Shown here one piece after another: positions 10,289 to 19,759 of a stretch of 64,000 nucleotides of DNA. The position numbers and the translations under genes are program-made. The stretch comes from Symsagittifera roscoffensis. Its lineage: Eukaryota; Xenacoelomorpha; Acoela; Convolutidae. How positions within the stretch are numbered: position 1 is the stretch's first letter; every line of letters starts with the position of its first letter. Where the stretch lies: contig NC_087068.1 of the NCBI RefSeq assembly GCF_963678635.1, positions 53,406,213-53,470,212 on the forward strand. The letters run 5' to 3'. Under the pieces are notes generated by a model. The model was given only the letters and a program-made list of their open reading frames with translations, made no database searches and had not been told where the DNA came from.

Positions 10289-11249
10289 TTATTTTGGGTC
10301 TTCGACAATTGTCGATTTTTCGCAGAATATATCGTTATTGTCCATCTTTTCGTCGTCGGCCTCCGCTGGTGAAGTATGATCGATTACATCATCTGTAACG
10401 TTTGTTTTATGTTTCGGACTAATCGCTTGGATAAATTGTATGCAGGCTTTGTATTTTGGGTTTTTTTCAGAAAATCCCGTTTCTTGGATTAAAGATTTCA
10501 AACTTGGTGTGTCTGTTTTCAATTTTTCAGATGGTGAAACGATTTCAAATTGTTTCGTCCCTGTTATGCTTGCGTTTTGTATAGCGTTGATTGGGACAGA
10601 ATTTCCTAGAGCTGTTGCTAATGTCGCCTGTCTGGCCCTTGTCGATTTTCTCGTTGCAATTGCAGGCGGTGTTTTTTTTCTGGTTCTGTCGCTTAGGTGA
10701 AGGTGACGTATTCTCCTCCGAAGCGGACGACTGATCGTCTTCTTTCTCTCTAGTATTTGTCTTTTCCATCTCCGTTTGGAGACTCAAGCCTCTTGGGGTT
10801 AGTAGTTTTCGCAATGGTTTTCCTCCAGTCCGTTTTTCTAATGCTTTTCTCTTTGTAGGACTGGCTTTACTTGTTCCTTGGTTTTGTGATTTCTCTTGGG
10901 TTGTTAATTTGACTGGTAGTCCCGTTCTGATGTCTTTCTTGAACATGGAATGTTGTGGAGCTTGTGGATCGTTGATGTCTAAAAAACGTAAGCATGGTCT
11001 TGTTCTCCGTGCGGATTTGTAAGCAACATAATCACTCAAACGAGAAGGTCTACAAGGTCCGTATATTCCCGGATTGGGGACGAAAGCAGCGCCACTATTC
11101 CTTAGTAATCTTGGTTGTTTGCCAAAAGATTGTACCGAAGCAGTATGCGGTGTGTATGTGAGGATTTTTCCGTCTATTGTTTTGTAATTTTGTTCAAATA
11201 TTTTTGGGTTTTTTACTTTGGTTGCTAGCCGAATGGTTTTTCGTGCCAC
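10289..11249 (-). pseudogene. pol: Element B pol C-terminal tail
   Basis: Two open frames on the minus strand, 11,249-10,545 (234 codons) and 10,522-10,289 (77 codons), follow the integrase region. The first is very basic and rich in Lys, Arg, Ser, Thr and Pro, with several Lys-Arg clusters that could act as nuclear localisation or nucleic-acid-binding patches. It also has a Tyr-Gly-Pro-Cys-Arg-Pro-Ser segment. The second is acidic near its end. A frame break separates them. This is the counterpart of the element A tail at 5,565-6,522, but the sequences share little. I see no enzyme motif. Confidence 0.6.
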
Positions 11250-11259
11250 TTGTTCTATG

Positions 11260-12746
11260 CGTTTTTTGATATTTTTATCAACAGTTAATAGTACGCCTTT
11301 ATATCTTAGATTAAGTTTGCTTTTCGCTAGTTCTATAGATTCTGTATATACACCTGTTTTTGACTGTGGTGATGATTGTTTGTTTTCTAGTGTCTCCGTT
11401 ATTGGTCCATGTGGGATTTTTTGTTGGGTCTCTTTCTTTCAAATCTGTGCTTCATCCTCTGACCATCTTTCGAGGTCATGCATGACTTCTGCTGGCAATG
11501 GCGGCTTTTCAAGTTTCTTTCGATCTAAACATGCATGTTTTGCGCTCTCCAGTTTAAGTTGTTGGGTGAGCTATTTGTGGCTATGTTTGATAATGAGTTG
11601 TTTGGTTTTCTACCCATATGTGCTTCGAAAGGAGATATTTTTGTGACACCGTGTGGTTAACTCTCAGTGTTTATATTATTTCTGCGACATCCGAAGCTAA
11701 CTTATATGCTGTATTTGTTGGATCGATTCTCATGGCCGCTAATCTACGCTTAATTGTTTGGATCATCCGTTCCACAACCCCTATAGCTCTATGATCATTT
11801 ACAGGCGCAAACAGTAGTTTTATATGATTTAACCTACAAAAAATTTGGAATTTTTTCGCTCTGAATTTTTGGGCTTGGTCACATCTCAATCTACGCGGTA
11901 CTCCGTTATTAGAAGTATAACGTTGCATGAACTTAATTGCAATGTCTGCTGTTGTGTTTGAGACTTTTTTTTGCTGTCGGGAACTTTGACAACTTATCTA
12001 TTGCCACTAAAATGTATGCATCTCTATTAAGTTCGTTCGGTAAGGGCCCCGCAAAATCTAATTGTACTTCCTCATTAGGTTCGACCACCGATTCCATTTA
12101 GAATAAAGGGTTTTTTCCTAGTATGGGTTTCAAATTTTTACCTTGTTCTGTACAATAATTGCATTGTTGTGCCATTTGCACAATTGAGCGGTGGATGTGC
12201 GGAAAACAGACATGTTGACTGAGACCCAACATGGCTGTTGATCCCGGATGTGTGAGGTGAAGGCTATCCACTATTGTCTGTCGTAGCTGCGAAGGAATTA
12301 CAATTCTTTCGTCGACAAGGAGGCAGTCTTCTCGGACATGAAGGCGATTTCGTACATTAAACCATTATTGTCCGTATGAGGCTTTTATGGCATCCCAGTC
12401 CCGCTTTTCGACAAAATTTATCAGTGGGCGCAAATTTCTGTCTTTCTTGGTGGCTGCAGCGATGAATGGGATTCCTAGCATTTTTTGTAGCTTACGTCGA
12501 AATAAAGGTGTGTCCTCCTCCGTTTTAGTGGCTTTCTCAACGGTTGCCACCACAATGTCCATAATCTCTGTGTGACTAGGGTTGAGTTGTAGTGAAGTAG
12601 TCATCGTCGGGGGTTCCACGTTAGGTGCTGTCTCCTCTTGTAGGCATACATTTGGGTCCACGCGGCTGACATATATCTCTTTTTCTTGTTCCATTGACAG
12701 ATTGGTTTCGGTGTTGCTGGTTGTTTGAGCTGAAGTGGATGATTTG
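11260..12746 (-). pseudogene. pol: Element B integrase, downstream copy, with linker
   Basis: Read right to left from about 12,746, this holds the linker frame (12,781-12,365), then the HHCC domain with Leu-His-Leu-Thr-His-Pro-Gly and Cys-Asn-Tyr-Cys (about 12,300-12,150). The core start Gln-Leu-Asp-Phe-Ala-Gly follows near 12,060. After a frame break at about 11,970, a frame from 11,928 to 11,671 carries Arg-Cys-Asp-Gln-Ala and Val-Val-Glu-Arg-Met. All three catalytic residues (D, D, E) are therefore present, but in two frames. The C-terminal motif Phe-Glu-Ala-His-Met-Gly-Arg-Lys-Pro-Asn lies at about 11,605-11,635. More stops follow to 11,260. Confidence 0.85.
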
Positions 12747-13708
12747 GAATTTTTTCGCTCTGAATGTTTGGGCTTGGTCACATCTCAATCTACGCGGTAC
12801 TCCGTTATTAGAAGCATAACGTTGCATGAACTTAATTGCAATATCTGCTGTTGTGTTTGAGACATTTTTTGCTGTCGGGAACTTTGACAACTTATCTATT
12901 GCCACTAAATTGTATGCATCTCTATTAAGTTCGTTCGGTAAGGGCCCCGCAAAATCTAATTGTACTTCCTCATTAGGCTCGACCACCGATTCCATTTAGA
13001 ATGAAGGGTTTTTTCCTAGTATGGGTTTGAAGTTTTTACCTTGTTTTACACAATAATTGCATTGTTGTGCCATTTGCACAACTGAGCGGTGGATGTGCGG
13101 AAAACAGACATGTTGACTGAGATCCAACATGGCTGCCAATCCCGGATGTGTGAGGTGAAGGCTATCCACTATTGTCTGTCGTAGCTGCGAAGGAATTACA
13201 ATTCTTTCGTCGACAAGGAGGCAGTCTTCCGGACATGAAGGCGATTTCGTACATTAAACCATTATTGTCCGTATGAGGCTTTTATGGCATCCCAGTCCCG
13301 CTTTTCGACAAAACTTATCGGTGGGCGCAAATTTCTGTCTTTCTTGGTGGCTGCAGCGATGAATGGGTTTCCTAGCACTTTTTGTAGCTTACGTCGAAAT
13401 AAAGGTGTGTCCTCCTCCGTTTTAGTGGCTTTCTCAACGGTTGCCACCACAATGTCCATAATCTCTGTGTGACTAGCCTCGAGTTGTAGTGAAGTAGTCA
13501 TCGTCGGGGGTTCCACGTTAGGCGCTGTCTCCTCTTGTAGGCATACATTTGGGTCCACGCGGCTGACATATATCTCTTTTTCTTGTTCCATTGACAGATT
13601 GGTTTCGGTGTTGCTAATTGTTTGAGTTGAAGTAGATGATTTCTCTTTTTCCATCTTGTTTTGCAGTACTGTTTGTGTAGCTATTGTTACTTGAGCTATT
13701 CGTGGCAC
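12747..13708 (-). pseudogene. pol: Element B integrase, upstream duplicated copy, truncated in the core
   Basis: This unit repeats 11,847-12,746 at an offset of about 897-900 bp. It contains the linker frame (13,708-13,262, 148 codons), the zinc-binding region, and a core frame (12,995-12,621) with Gln-Leu-Asp-Phe-Ala-Gly and Arg-Cys-Asp-Gln-Ala. At about 12,745 the core breaks off and runs straight into the linker of the next copy, so this copy lacks the catalytic Glu. The linker is Thr/Ser/Glu-rich. Confidence 0.85.
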
Positions 13709-14340
13709 AGTTGTTGGTGAGTTGCCTCCTTTTGTACCTGTGGGTGTTGCTGTTGAGGTATCTCCAATTATATTTTTTGGAAATTTTGTAGTTTTCGTTC
13801 CAGTTATGGAATCTCATGCGCCAGTCACTTTGGTCTTTTTATCCTTTGGTGGTGGCCGTTTGTGCCACCTCGGGTCGGAGAGGCTTTCTTCTCGGTCTGA
13901 TGTGTTCTTCCAATCTACCGAAACTGTACGGCCGCGTGATTTTGTGGATTTTTGATCGCTCGGGATGAAACCACCTGTGAAATTTCTTGTTTCTTTTCGA
14001 CTCATCGTTTGAGATTTTAATGTGTTGACTGATCGCTCGTTGAAATTGAAAATTTTTGAATGCGAGATCGCTGACTGGTTTTTAGCTGAATGGAATTTTG
14101 ACTGAATTTGAACAGAGTTTGAGTTAGACTAAATTCAGATTTTTGGTAGCAATAGACCGTTGCTGGAATGTTTGGAATGTTAAATTGTTAATTGAGCGTT
14201 TGTTCTAAGCTGTAATAGCTCTTTATTTTTCCTGCGTTTTTTGACCAGGTCACATGGTGCTTTGTTTTGTTTGGCCAATTGATTTAGTATGACATTGTAA
14301 ATCATTTCCAAGTTGTTTATGAATGTGGTAAATGCCGCAA
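13709..14340 (-). pseudogene. pol: Element B RNase H-integrase linker, upstream part
   Basis: The minus-strand frames at 14,005-13,814 and 13,817-13,614 are basic and hydrophilic, with Arg-Pro-Pro-Pro-Lys-Asp-Lys-Lys in the first. They join the RNase H end to the linker seen in 13,708-13,262. No catalytic motif is present. The stretch 14,006-14,340 has stops in all frames but aligns with 20,375-20,607, which lies at the same place in copy C. Confidence 0.5.
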
Positions 14341-14940
14341 CTACAAATTCCTCATCGTACTCTTTGGGGGTAAGGGTAATCTAACCGGATATCGTGACAT
14401 ATAGTCTATTAATCGCATTATACTCCCTGCGAGATGTTTGATATCAAAATGAGATGGTATTAATCTATCGATCCAGCGGGTGAGGCGGCTTTGACTTGTC
14501 TTTGATCGCTTGCTGGCGTTCAATGCACTAATTAACGCTCGATGGTCCGTGACGACAGTAAAATGTTTGCCGTACAAATAGTATTTGAAGTGCTCAATTG
14601 CCCAAACAACGCCTAATAATTCTAATTCATGTACCGAATTTTTTTCCTCAAGAGAGTTTAAAAAACGTGACGCATGTGCTATAGCCACCCAAACTTCCGT
14701 TGAATGTTGTTCTAATGCTGCTCCTGAACTTGTATTGGATGCATCACAGACGATGCGAGTATCTAAATGTTGGTCAAAATGTTTATTTTGTGTGATTTTA
14801 GCCACGAGTTGTAAAATGTTTTTGAAGGCAGTGTTGTGTTCTGGTAGCCAATTAATAGGTCTGTTCTTTTCAGTATTTTTAAGTAATGATCGTAATGCTG
14901 CCGCTGTTTGGGCTTAATTTGGTATATATCTGGTAAGATG
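14341..14940 (-). pseudogene. pol: Element B RT connection and RNase H
   Basis: RNase H removes the RNA strand of the replication hybrid. The frame 14,805-14,341 (154 codons) carries all the usual motifs in order: Val-Cys-Asp-Ala-Ser, Val-His-Glu-Leu-Glu-Leu-Leu with the catalytic Glu, and Val-Thr-Asp-His-Arg-Ala-Leu. An Arg-Leu-Thr-Arg-Trp-Ile-Asp segment and a Lys-His-Leu-Ala-Gly end follow. The connection just upstream is in the same frame but has one stop where copy C has a sense codon (TTAATTTGG here against CTAAATTTGG there). It is nearly identical to copy C at 20,608-21,180. Confidence 0.87.
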
Positions 14941-15069
14941 ATGTATTGATCCCATGAAACTTTTGAGTTGTTTGAATATTTTGAGGGGTGATAATTTTTC
15001 AATTGACTCGGTTTTCTTTATGATTGGTTTAGTTCCCTCACTGTTTATGGTGTAGCCCAACCACTCAAC

Positions 15070-15633
15070 TTATTTGCATGCGAACTTACACTTGTCTATT
15101 GAAATCGCAAGATTTTCCTCATCGAGTTTTTTTAGCACCGTCTGGAGTTTTTGTCGATGAGTTTTGAGCGTTCCTTTTGTTACGATTAGAATATCGTCGA
15201 GATTTGCATAGGTATTGTTGCAATTTGTTTGTGTTAGATCCACATTTTTTTGGAACTCTGTCGGCATGTCCGTAAGGCCGTATAGTTTTGTTTGAAATTG
15301 GTATGTTCCGGTGGCGTTTCCCCCAATTAGGCAAAAGTTGCATTGTTCTCGTGTTGTTTTATCCAAAGGGATTTGTGAATAAGCGTATCTCAAGTCAAGT
15401 GTTGTGAATAATGTTTGGTTCGATTTGTCTGATTTCACTTCTTTTGCGATATTGTCCAGCAGAACGTCATTGTTTGGCATTTGATATTTGTTTTTGTGTA
15501 TGTATTTGTAAATTTTCTGTGAGTCCAGTGCTAGTTTGACCGTTTGGTCCTTTTTGACCGTGATTACTATTGGGCTGATAAATTGTTTGTGTGAACACTT
15601 ATCGAGTTTGATGATGTGTTTTTGGTCAATCAA
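15070..15633 (-). pseudogene. pol: Element B reverse transcriptase
   Basis: This 187-codon frame covers fingers and palm: Lys-Leu-Ala-Leu-Asp-Ser, Asn-Lys-Tyr-Gln-Met-Pro-Asn, Thr-Leu-Asp-Leu-Arg-Tyr-Ala-Tyr-Ser-Gln with the first catalytic Asp, Gly-Asn-Ala-Thr-Gly-Thr-Tyr and Leu-Thr-Asp-Met-Pro. The active-site box at 15,193-15,204 is Asn-Leu-Asp-Asp rather than Tyr/Phe-x-Asp-Asp: both Asp are kept and the aromatic residue is lost. The frame ends at 15,070 because a Glu codon has become TAA relative to copy C. Confidence 0.9.
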
Positions 15634-15639
15634 TTTGTT

Positions 15640-16030
15640 TAGCTAGCTTCAACTCTTTCTTGTAAGTGTATTGGTATGCGTCTGCCTTTTTGTTGTATAT
15701 GTTCAAAATCTTTGTTGAACTGTGTTTTCATTACGTGATGTTTGGATTTTCCAATTCGTAAGCAGAGTTGTTGAAATTTATCCTTGACCCATTGTTTGAT
15801 CTCATGGTTTGAATCGTCGCTTCATTTTACGTTGAGTACCTTTTGGGTTGGTTTTTCTTGAATAAGTGGGATGCCAATACGTGGTAGTAAGTTCCGTCCT
15901 AGTATATTGGCTTTTTGGTTGTCCACTATAATGAACGGAGCTGTTTGAACTTTCCATCCCCCAGACTCAATCGTTAGTATCAATCTTCATTTAGGTTGAA
16001 TATATTCACCGTTTTAGCATGCCAAATTTC
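15640..16030 (-). pseudogene. pol: Element B protease end and protease-RT linker
   Basis: On the minus strand this aligns with copy C at 21,850-22,270. It includes Asn-Ile-Leu-Gly-Arg-Asn-Leu-Leu (protease C-terminus), a Lys-His-His-Val-Met-Lys segment and Arg-Arg-Ile-Pro-Ile-His-Leu-Gln before RT. In-frame stops, one of them where copy C reads Gln, interrupt it. The catalytic part of the protease is absent because of the deletion at about 16,031-16,045. Confidence 0.75.
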
Positions 16031-16045
16031 CTCCATCACAAGATT
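16031..16045 (-). other. Deletion junction removing zinc knuckle and protease core from B
   Basis: B reads GCCAAATTTC then CTCCATCACAAGATTG. In copy C the matching borders are about 430 bp apart (near 22,276 and 22,708). The missing part holds the Asp-Ser-Gly protease site and both zinc knuckles. Confidence 0.8.
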
Positions 16046-17043
16046 GTAGGTGGTTTGGACTATATTGGTTTCCATATATAAAAAACTGGTTGTAATTTGT
16101 GTTTCGTTGTTGTTGATTCTGTTGACCTCTTGCGTTATTGGATCCCCGTGGGTATGGTCGTCCGCGAAAACTTACCCGGTCTCATTGATTGTTTTGGTTA
16201 TATTGTTGATTTTGTCTGCCATGTGTATTGACATAGTGTGTTGGTTCTTGCTTCATGGTCGTATTTGATTGCCCTCCGATAGGATTTTTTTCATTGTGCG
16301 GCTGTGTTCAATTCCTTTTTCGCGTCGGATCGCGTATTCGTAAGCTTCCTGTGGTTTACGTGTTTGGGCTAGCAGTTCTTCTGCAATTTTATCATTGTTC
16401 ATGTGAGCGGTAAACATATCTCGTACCCACTCACTTTTGCGGTCGCCACAATCGGCTTGTGAAACTAGTTCAACTAGATCAGCATGAAACTGTTCTAGAC
16501 TCTCCGTTTTCTTTTGTTTTCGACAAATGAAGTTCTACCTCTCGAACGCTATTATACGTGTCGTTACAAATATATCTTCCAAAACAGTCATGAATTGTTT
16601 TGTAGACACCGTGTGTAAATGCATATTCGGTAGTTTTTGCTGTATTTGACGTTGTCTTTCGGCGCCGAGACATAAGAAAAGGTAGCTGCGAACTTTAGCA
16701 TCCGCTTCATCCCATCGGAATGAATTGCACAGGAGCCCTCTTTCTCGCGCTTTTATCACGTGGTTTTCCCAACCCACATTTTTTTCTTGATTGCGCACCT
16801 CTCTGTTCTTTATTTGAGCATCTGTTTCGCCAGTGATTTCAACCTCGTATACTGGCTCGGCGGGTTCAACAAGTGTTGTACGAGCTCGTAGTAGGTTTCG
16901 AATTTCAATGCCGTCTTTGGCGAATACTGCCATTTCCAGTATTGCCACCCATTTTGTCCATTCTAGTGGCGTTTCGGCCGATGCTCGTTCCCAGAAAGGA
17001 TTTGGTTGAGTGGATTCTTCGAAAATCCTGCTGGCTGCGCCAT
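16046..17043 (-). pseudogene. gag: Element B gag
   Basis: The ATG is formed by the last A of the LTR plus the TG of the primer-binding site (plus-strand CAT, 17,041-17,043). The frame opens Met-Ala-Gln-Pro-Ala-Gly-Phe, as in copy C, but shifts near 17,010 and meets TAG at about 16,960. Gag continues in another frame, 16,948-16,535, with the matrix/capsid N-terminal half and a Phe-Arg-Trp-Asp-Glu-Ala-Asp-Ala motif. A capsid C-terminal half follows (about 16,500-16,290, including Phe-His-Ala-Asp-Leu-Val-Glu-Leu). The Arg/Gly/Gln-rich nucleocapsid stretch is only partly kept before the deletion junction. Confidence 0.85.
17027..17042 (-). other. Primer-binding site of element B, overlapping the gag start
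   Basis: Directly after the 5' LTR the element strand reads TGGCGCAGCCAGCAGG. A TGG start pairs with a tRNA CCA end. TGGCGCAG matches the 3' end expected of some eukaryotic tRNA-Ser species (ending CTGCG-CCA). The tRNA identity is inferred from memory of tRNA-Ser acceptor ends. Confidence 0.75.
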
Positions 17044-17304
17044 GTCATACCATATACTCCTCGAAGTATGAACAGTCTGTTATTGAATCCGTATGGATAG
17101 ATAATATCAACTGTTGAGAGAGAGAAGTTAAAACAACTTGTTTTCGTAAGAGTTATTTATTCTCTGAACCGTAGTTCTCTTCAGCGACCGTTCTTGTCCT
17201 TGTATCAAGGTCAATCGACCAGTACACATTAAGGTTATAAAATATCAAAACATAAATGGTATATAAATACATAATGGAGTTTTATCTATCCATGACGGAT
17301 GACA
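17043..17304 (-). repeat. 5' LTR of element B (262 bp)
   Basis: It has TGTCAT and ATGACA ends and is followed by the target duplication AAAAT at 17,305-17,309. It differs from the 3' LTR mostly by single bases plus a small indel near the CTTCAG...CGTTCT segment. Confidence 0.93.
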
Positions 17305-18366
17305 AAAATCAAAGAGTTTTAGAGATATTTTGGTCTTTTTTTTTGGTCTTTTTATGCTACAAGACGCTATGGATTTAGAATGAAAAATGATAGGCAATGA
17401 GTAAATGCAATCAATTTTCGAAACTGATGAATCTCAAACAAAAAAAATCGATTTAAATCCGTTTTAATCACCTTAAAATTCAAAACAAATTCAGACTGGA
17501 AAAAATGCATTTAAGTTGATTTAAAATCGATTTGGATCAATTTTTTTAGTTGGGATTTAAGATCATTTTAAATCGATTTTAAATCAATCCAAGTCAATTT
17601 TCATCTTTTTTGTTTTATCTTCAAACTTTTTTCATACTAAAATCAATCTAAAATTAATCAACGTACTTTTTTCATATTAAAATCGATCTAAATTTAATCA
17701 ACGTATTTTTTTCATGCTAAAATCGATCCATTTTTGTCAGTGCGGGTTCTTATTGTATTTTACATACCGTGTGGGGGATGATTTTGATCATTTTTTTAAA
17801 AAAATTACAACATAAATGGTATATAAATACATAATGGAGTTTTATCTATCCATGCCGGTTGACAAAAGTCAAAGAGTTTTATTGATATTTTGGTCTTTTT
17901 ATTTGGTCCTTGCGTGCTATAAAACGCAATGGATGTAGAATCAAAAATGATAGGCAATGAATAAATGCAATCAATTTTCGAAACTGATGAATCTCAAATA
18001 AAAAAAATCGCTTTAAATCCCTTTTAATCACCTTAAAATTCAAAACAATTTCAGACTGGAAAAAATGCATTTAAATTGATTTAAAATCGATTTGGATCAA
18101 TTTTTTTAGCTGGGATTTCAGATCATTTTAAATCGATTTTAAATCAATACAAATTAATCTTCATATTTTTTGTTTTATCGTTGTACTTTTTTCATACTAA
18201 AATCAATCTAAAATTAATCAACGTACTTTTTTCATAATAAAATTGATCTAAATTTAATCAACGTATTTTTTTCACACTAAAATGGATCTTTTTTTGTCAG
18301 TGCGGGTTTTTATTGTATTTTACATACCGTATGGGGGATGATTTTTGATCATTTTTTTAAAAGTTC
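17255..18366 (+). repeat. Local tandem duplication of LTR end, T right part and flank (unit about 556 bp)
   Basis: The segment from the last 50-55 bp of the B LTR through the T right end and about 57 bp of flank (17,255-17,810) is repeated at 17,811-18,366. The second unit therefore starts with an LTR fragment ending TTGACA at about 17,861-17,865, followed by AAAGTCAAAGAG where the first has AAAATCAAAGAG. Both units keep the 40-bp tandem repeats and the GTGCGGG end. Confidence 0.82.
17728..17746 (-). repeat. Right terminal inverted repeat of T
   Basis: CCATTTTTGTCAGTGCGGG is the reverse complement of the left end. Diverged copies of this end also occur at about 18,285-18,303 and 24,405-24,425, carried there by later duplications. 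Confidence 0.85.
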
Positions 18367-19560
18367 TCAAAGTTTTTAAAATGAAAATTTTTTCATAGGC
18401 GTTAAAGTGCACTTTGAAGATTTATGGTTTTGTCTGGATTGAAGCAGCTTCTTAGAGTGTGATAAAAATATGATAAAAGCTTCTTATTCTTTATTGCGAT
18501 GTAAAAAAAGCGATGGATCAAAAAAATAAATTGTTTCTTCCGATCTTTGATTCAGTAATAATTTTTTTTCTAAGGAAAATTGCTCATTATAAGTCCAACC
18601 TACTTCTTTTATTGACTCAATTCATGGAGATGATTGATTAGCCTTTTTGGTGCATGCAGATTAAACTGGGCAATTATGTTTAATCGTATTATGCTCTATC
18701 CTATTAGATTGACAAATGATAGCCATAAATAGTAGTTACTATTACATATAATGAAAATCGTTTCCATCTAATTTTCCAGATTGAATGGTTTTCTACGTTG
18801 TAATATAGGGCAAACCCATTCGGGCGAATCATTTTTTTTTCTCCGGTTCCAAAATTTACGAAAACAGGCTTTGCTCCGGACGACTAAGTCAGAACAAGTT
18901 GAGACCAGCTTTCTTGCATCCGTCACGTCGGTTACTTTAGAAATAAGGGCCACGCATCCAATTCTTCAGAGATGAAGTTTTTTTTAAGGGAAAAGCCACT
19001 AGAACCGGAGCAGGTTAGGTTTTTGTTTCATCAACTACATCCAGCCTCAGTGAATAGGCCCAAGTCAGCGTTTTGTGTGCAGCTGAAGATGAAGGCACGC
19101 AACGGTTGCGCGAGTGTCAGTTTGTGATTAGCAGACCCCTTTGGGACAACTATTGAATACTGAAACAATGACTTACCTTAGCTCAGAGTCCTGTGAATCC
19201 GCTTGAAAAAGTGTAAAAAGCCATACAAAGGTCTCCAGGAGACGGCAGATGAACAAATAATGGTGAAAGGAATCAGGACCGCAAACCTTTTTTTATGAAT
19301 TACCAATGTTGTCGAAGAACAAGCGGTTCACGAACAGAAAGCCCAACTGATCAGGGGACAGCGATCGATGAACAAATACAAATGCGCTCTGGGTTTCAGC
19401 CGAAACAATTCTGAAAACCTCAAAGTGATGTCTACAGTCCCGGTGCGTACATGACTCGCAAACTGATCCCAAGGTAGTTGTTCAAGATGCCGATAGATCT
19501 AAGAGGGTAAGAAGAAGATTCAATGCAAACCGGTGAACAAAATCCGGTGAGGCCAGCGCA
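18367..19560 (+). other. Non-coding flank, first copy
   Basis: This stretch is repeated at 24,480-25,695. I see no recognisable gene. A segment of about 190 bp at 18,781-18,975 is open on both strands, but the only copies I see are these two. The direct repeats AAATCCGGTGAG and CCGGTGAAC occur just before the D-type LTR. Confidence 0.5.
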
Positions 19561-19759
19561 TGTACGTACTATAGGGTTATATTATTGTATGCTTGCTTAT
19601 ATTATGTAACGTCCTATGACCGTAAAGACCAACTTTATAGTGATCGTTAAGTGGCCCTACAGCCAGTGGCTGGCGTAACCGTATTGAGTTACAGTTGATT
19701 CTTTTACGTTTTTTATCTCTACTGAAGTCTATGAAATACTGCTCAGGCATACTTGCACA
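19561..19759 (+). repeat. D-family LTR in duplication unit 1
   Basis: It runs TGTACGTACTATAGGG to CATACTTGCACA and is followed by a TGGCGCAGTC primer-binding site. It is almost identical to 25,696-25,893 and clearly related to 31,807-32,000. The left boundary is set by TG and could be up to about 25 bp further left. Confidence 0.75.

Larger units (their letters stand above)
9872..17304 (-). mobile_element. Element B: complete but decayed Ty3/gypsy insertion, minus strand
   Basis: B has LTRs of 261 and 262 bp that both run TGTCAT to ATGACA. A 5-bp direct repeat AAAAT lies outside each end (9,867-9,871 and 17,305-17,309). A polypurine tract adjoins the left (3') LTR and a primer-binding site adjoins the right (5') LTR. 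Read from right to left, the order is gag, protease remnant, RT, RNase H, linker, integrase, tail. By eye the LTRs differ at roughly ten positions (about 4%), so the insertion is not recent. It lies inside element T. It carries a gag frameshift, a deletion through the zinc knuckle and protease, and an 897-bp internal duplication, so it is not autonomous. Confidence 0.93.
9192..17746 (+). mobile_element. Element T: TIR element split by retrotransposon B
   Basis: The left end CCCGCACTGACAAAAATGG (9,192-9,210) is the exact reverse complement of the right end at 17,728-17,746. Removing B and one copy of its target duplication leaves an element of about 1.1 kb. Its body is AT-rich, with CGATTTAAAT-like sequence throughout, a 148-bp tandem unit on the left and about three 40-bp tandem units (marked by TTTTTTCAT) at 17,625-17,730 on the right. 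TTCTT flanks both ends and may be a 5-bp target duplication. With no coding frame it would be non-autonomous, like a MITE or foldback element. I could not assign a superfamily. Confidence 0.8.

Noticed and set aside
10121-10372. Plus-strand open frames across elements B and C (for example 10,127-10,372 and 11,218-11,646)
   Set aside because: They are shadows opposite real minus-strand pol frames and show no motif of their own.
9192-17746. Assigning T to a known superfamily from a 5-bp target duplication (Transib type)
   Set aside because: The TIR does not start with the CAC-type end expected there, and TTCTT could be chance in T-rich flanks.
18768-18975. Small gene open on both strands, conserved between two copies
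   Set aside because: The only two copies arose by the recent 6.2-kb duplication, so identity is no sign of selection. No motif was recognised.
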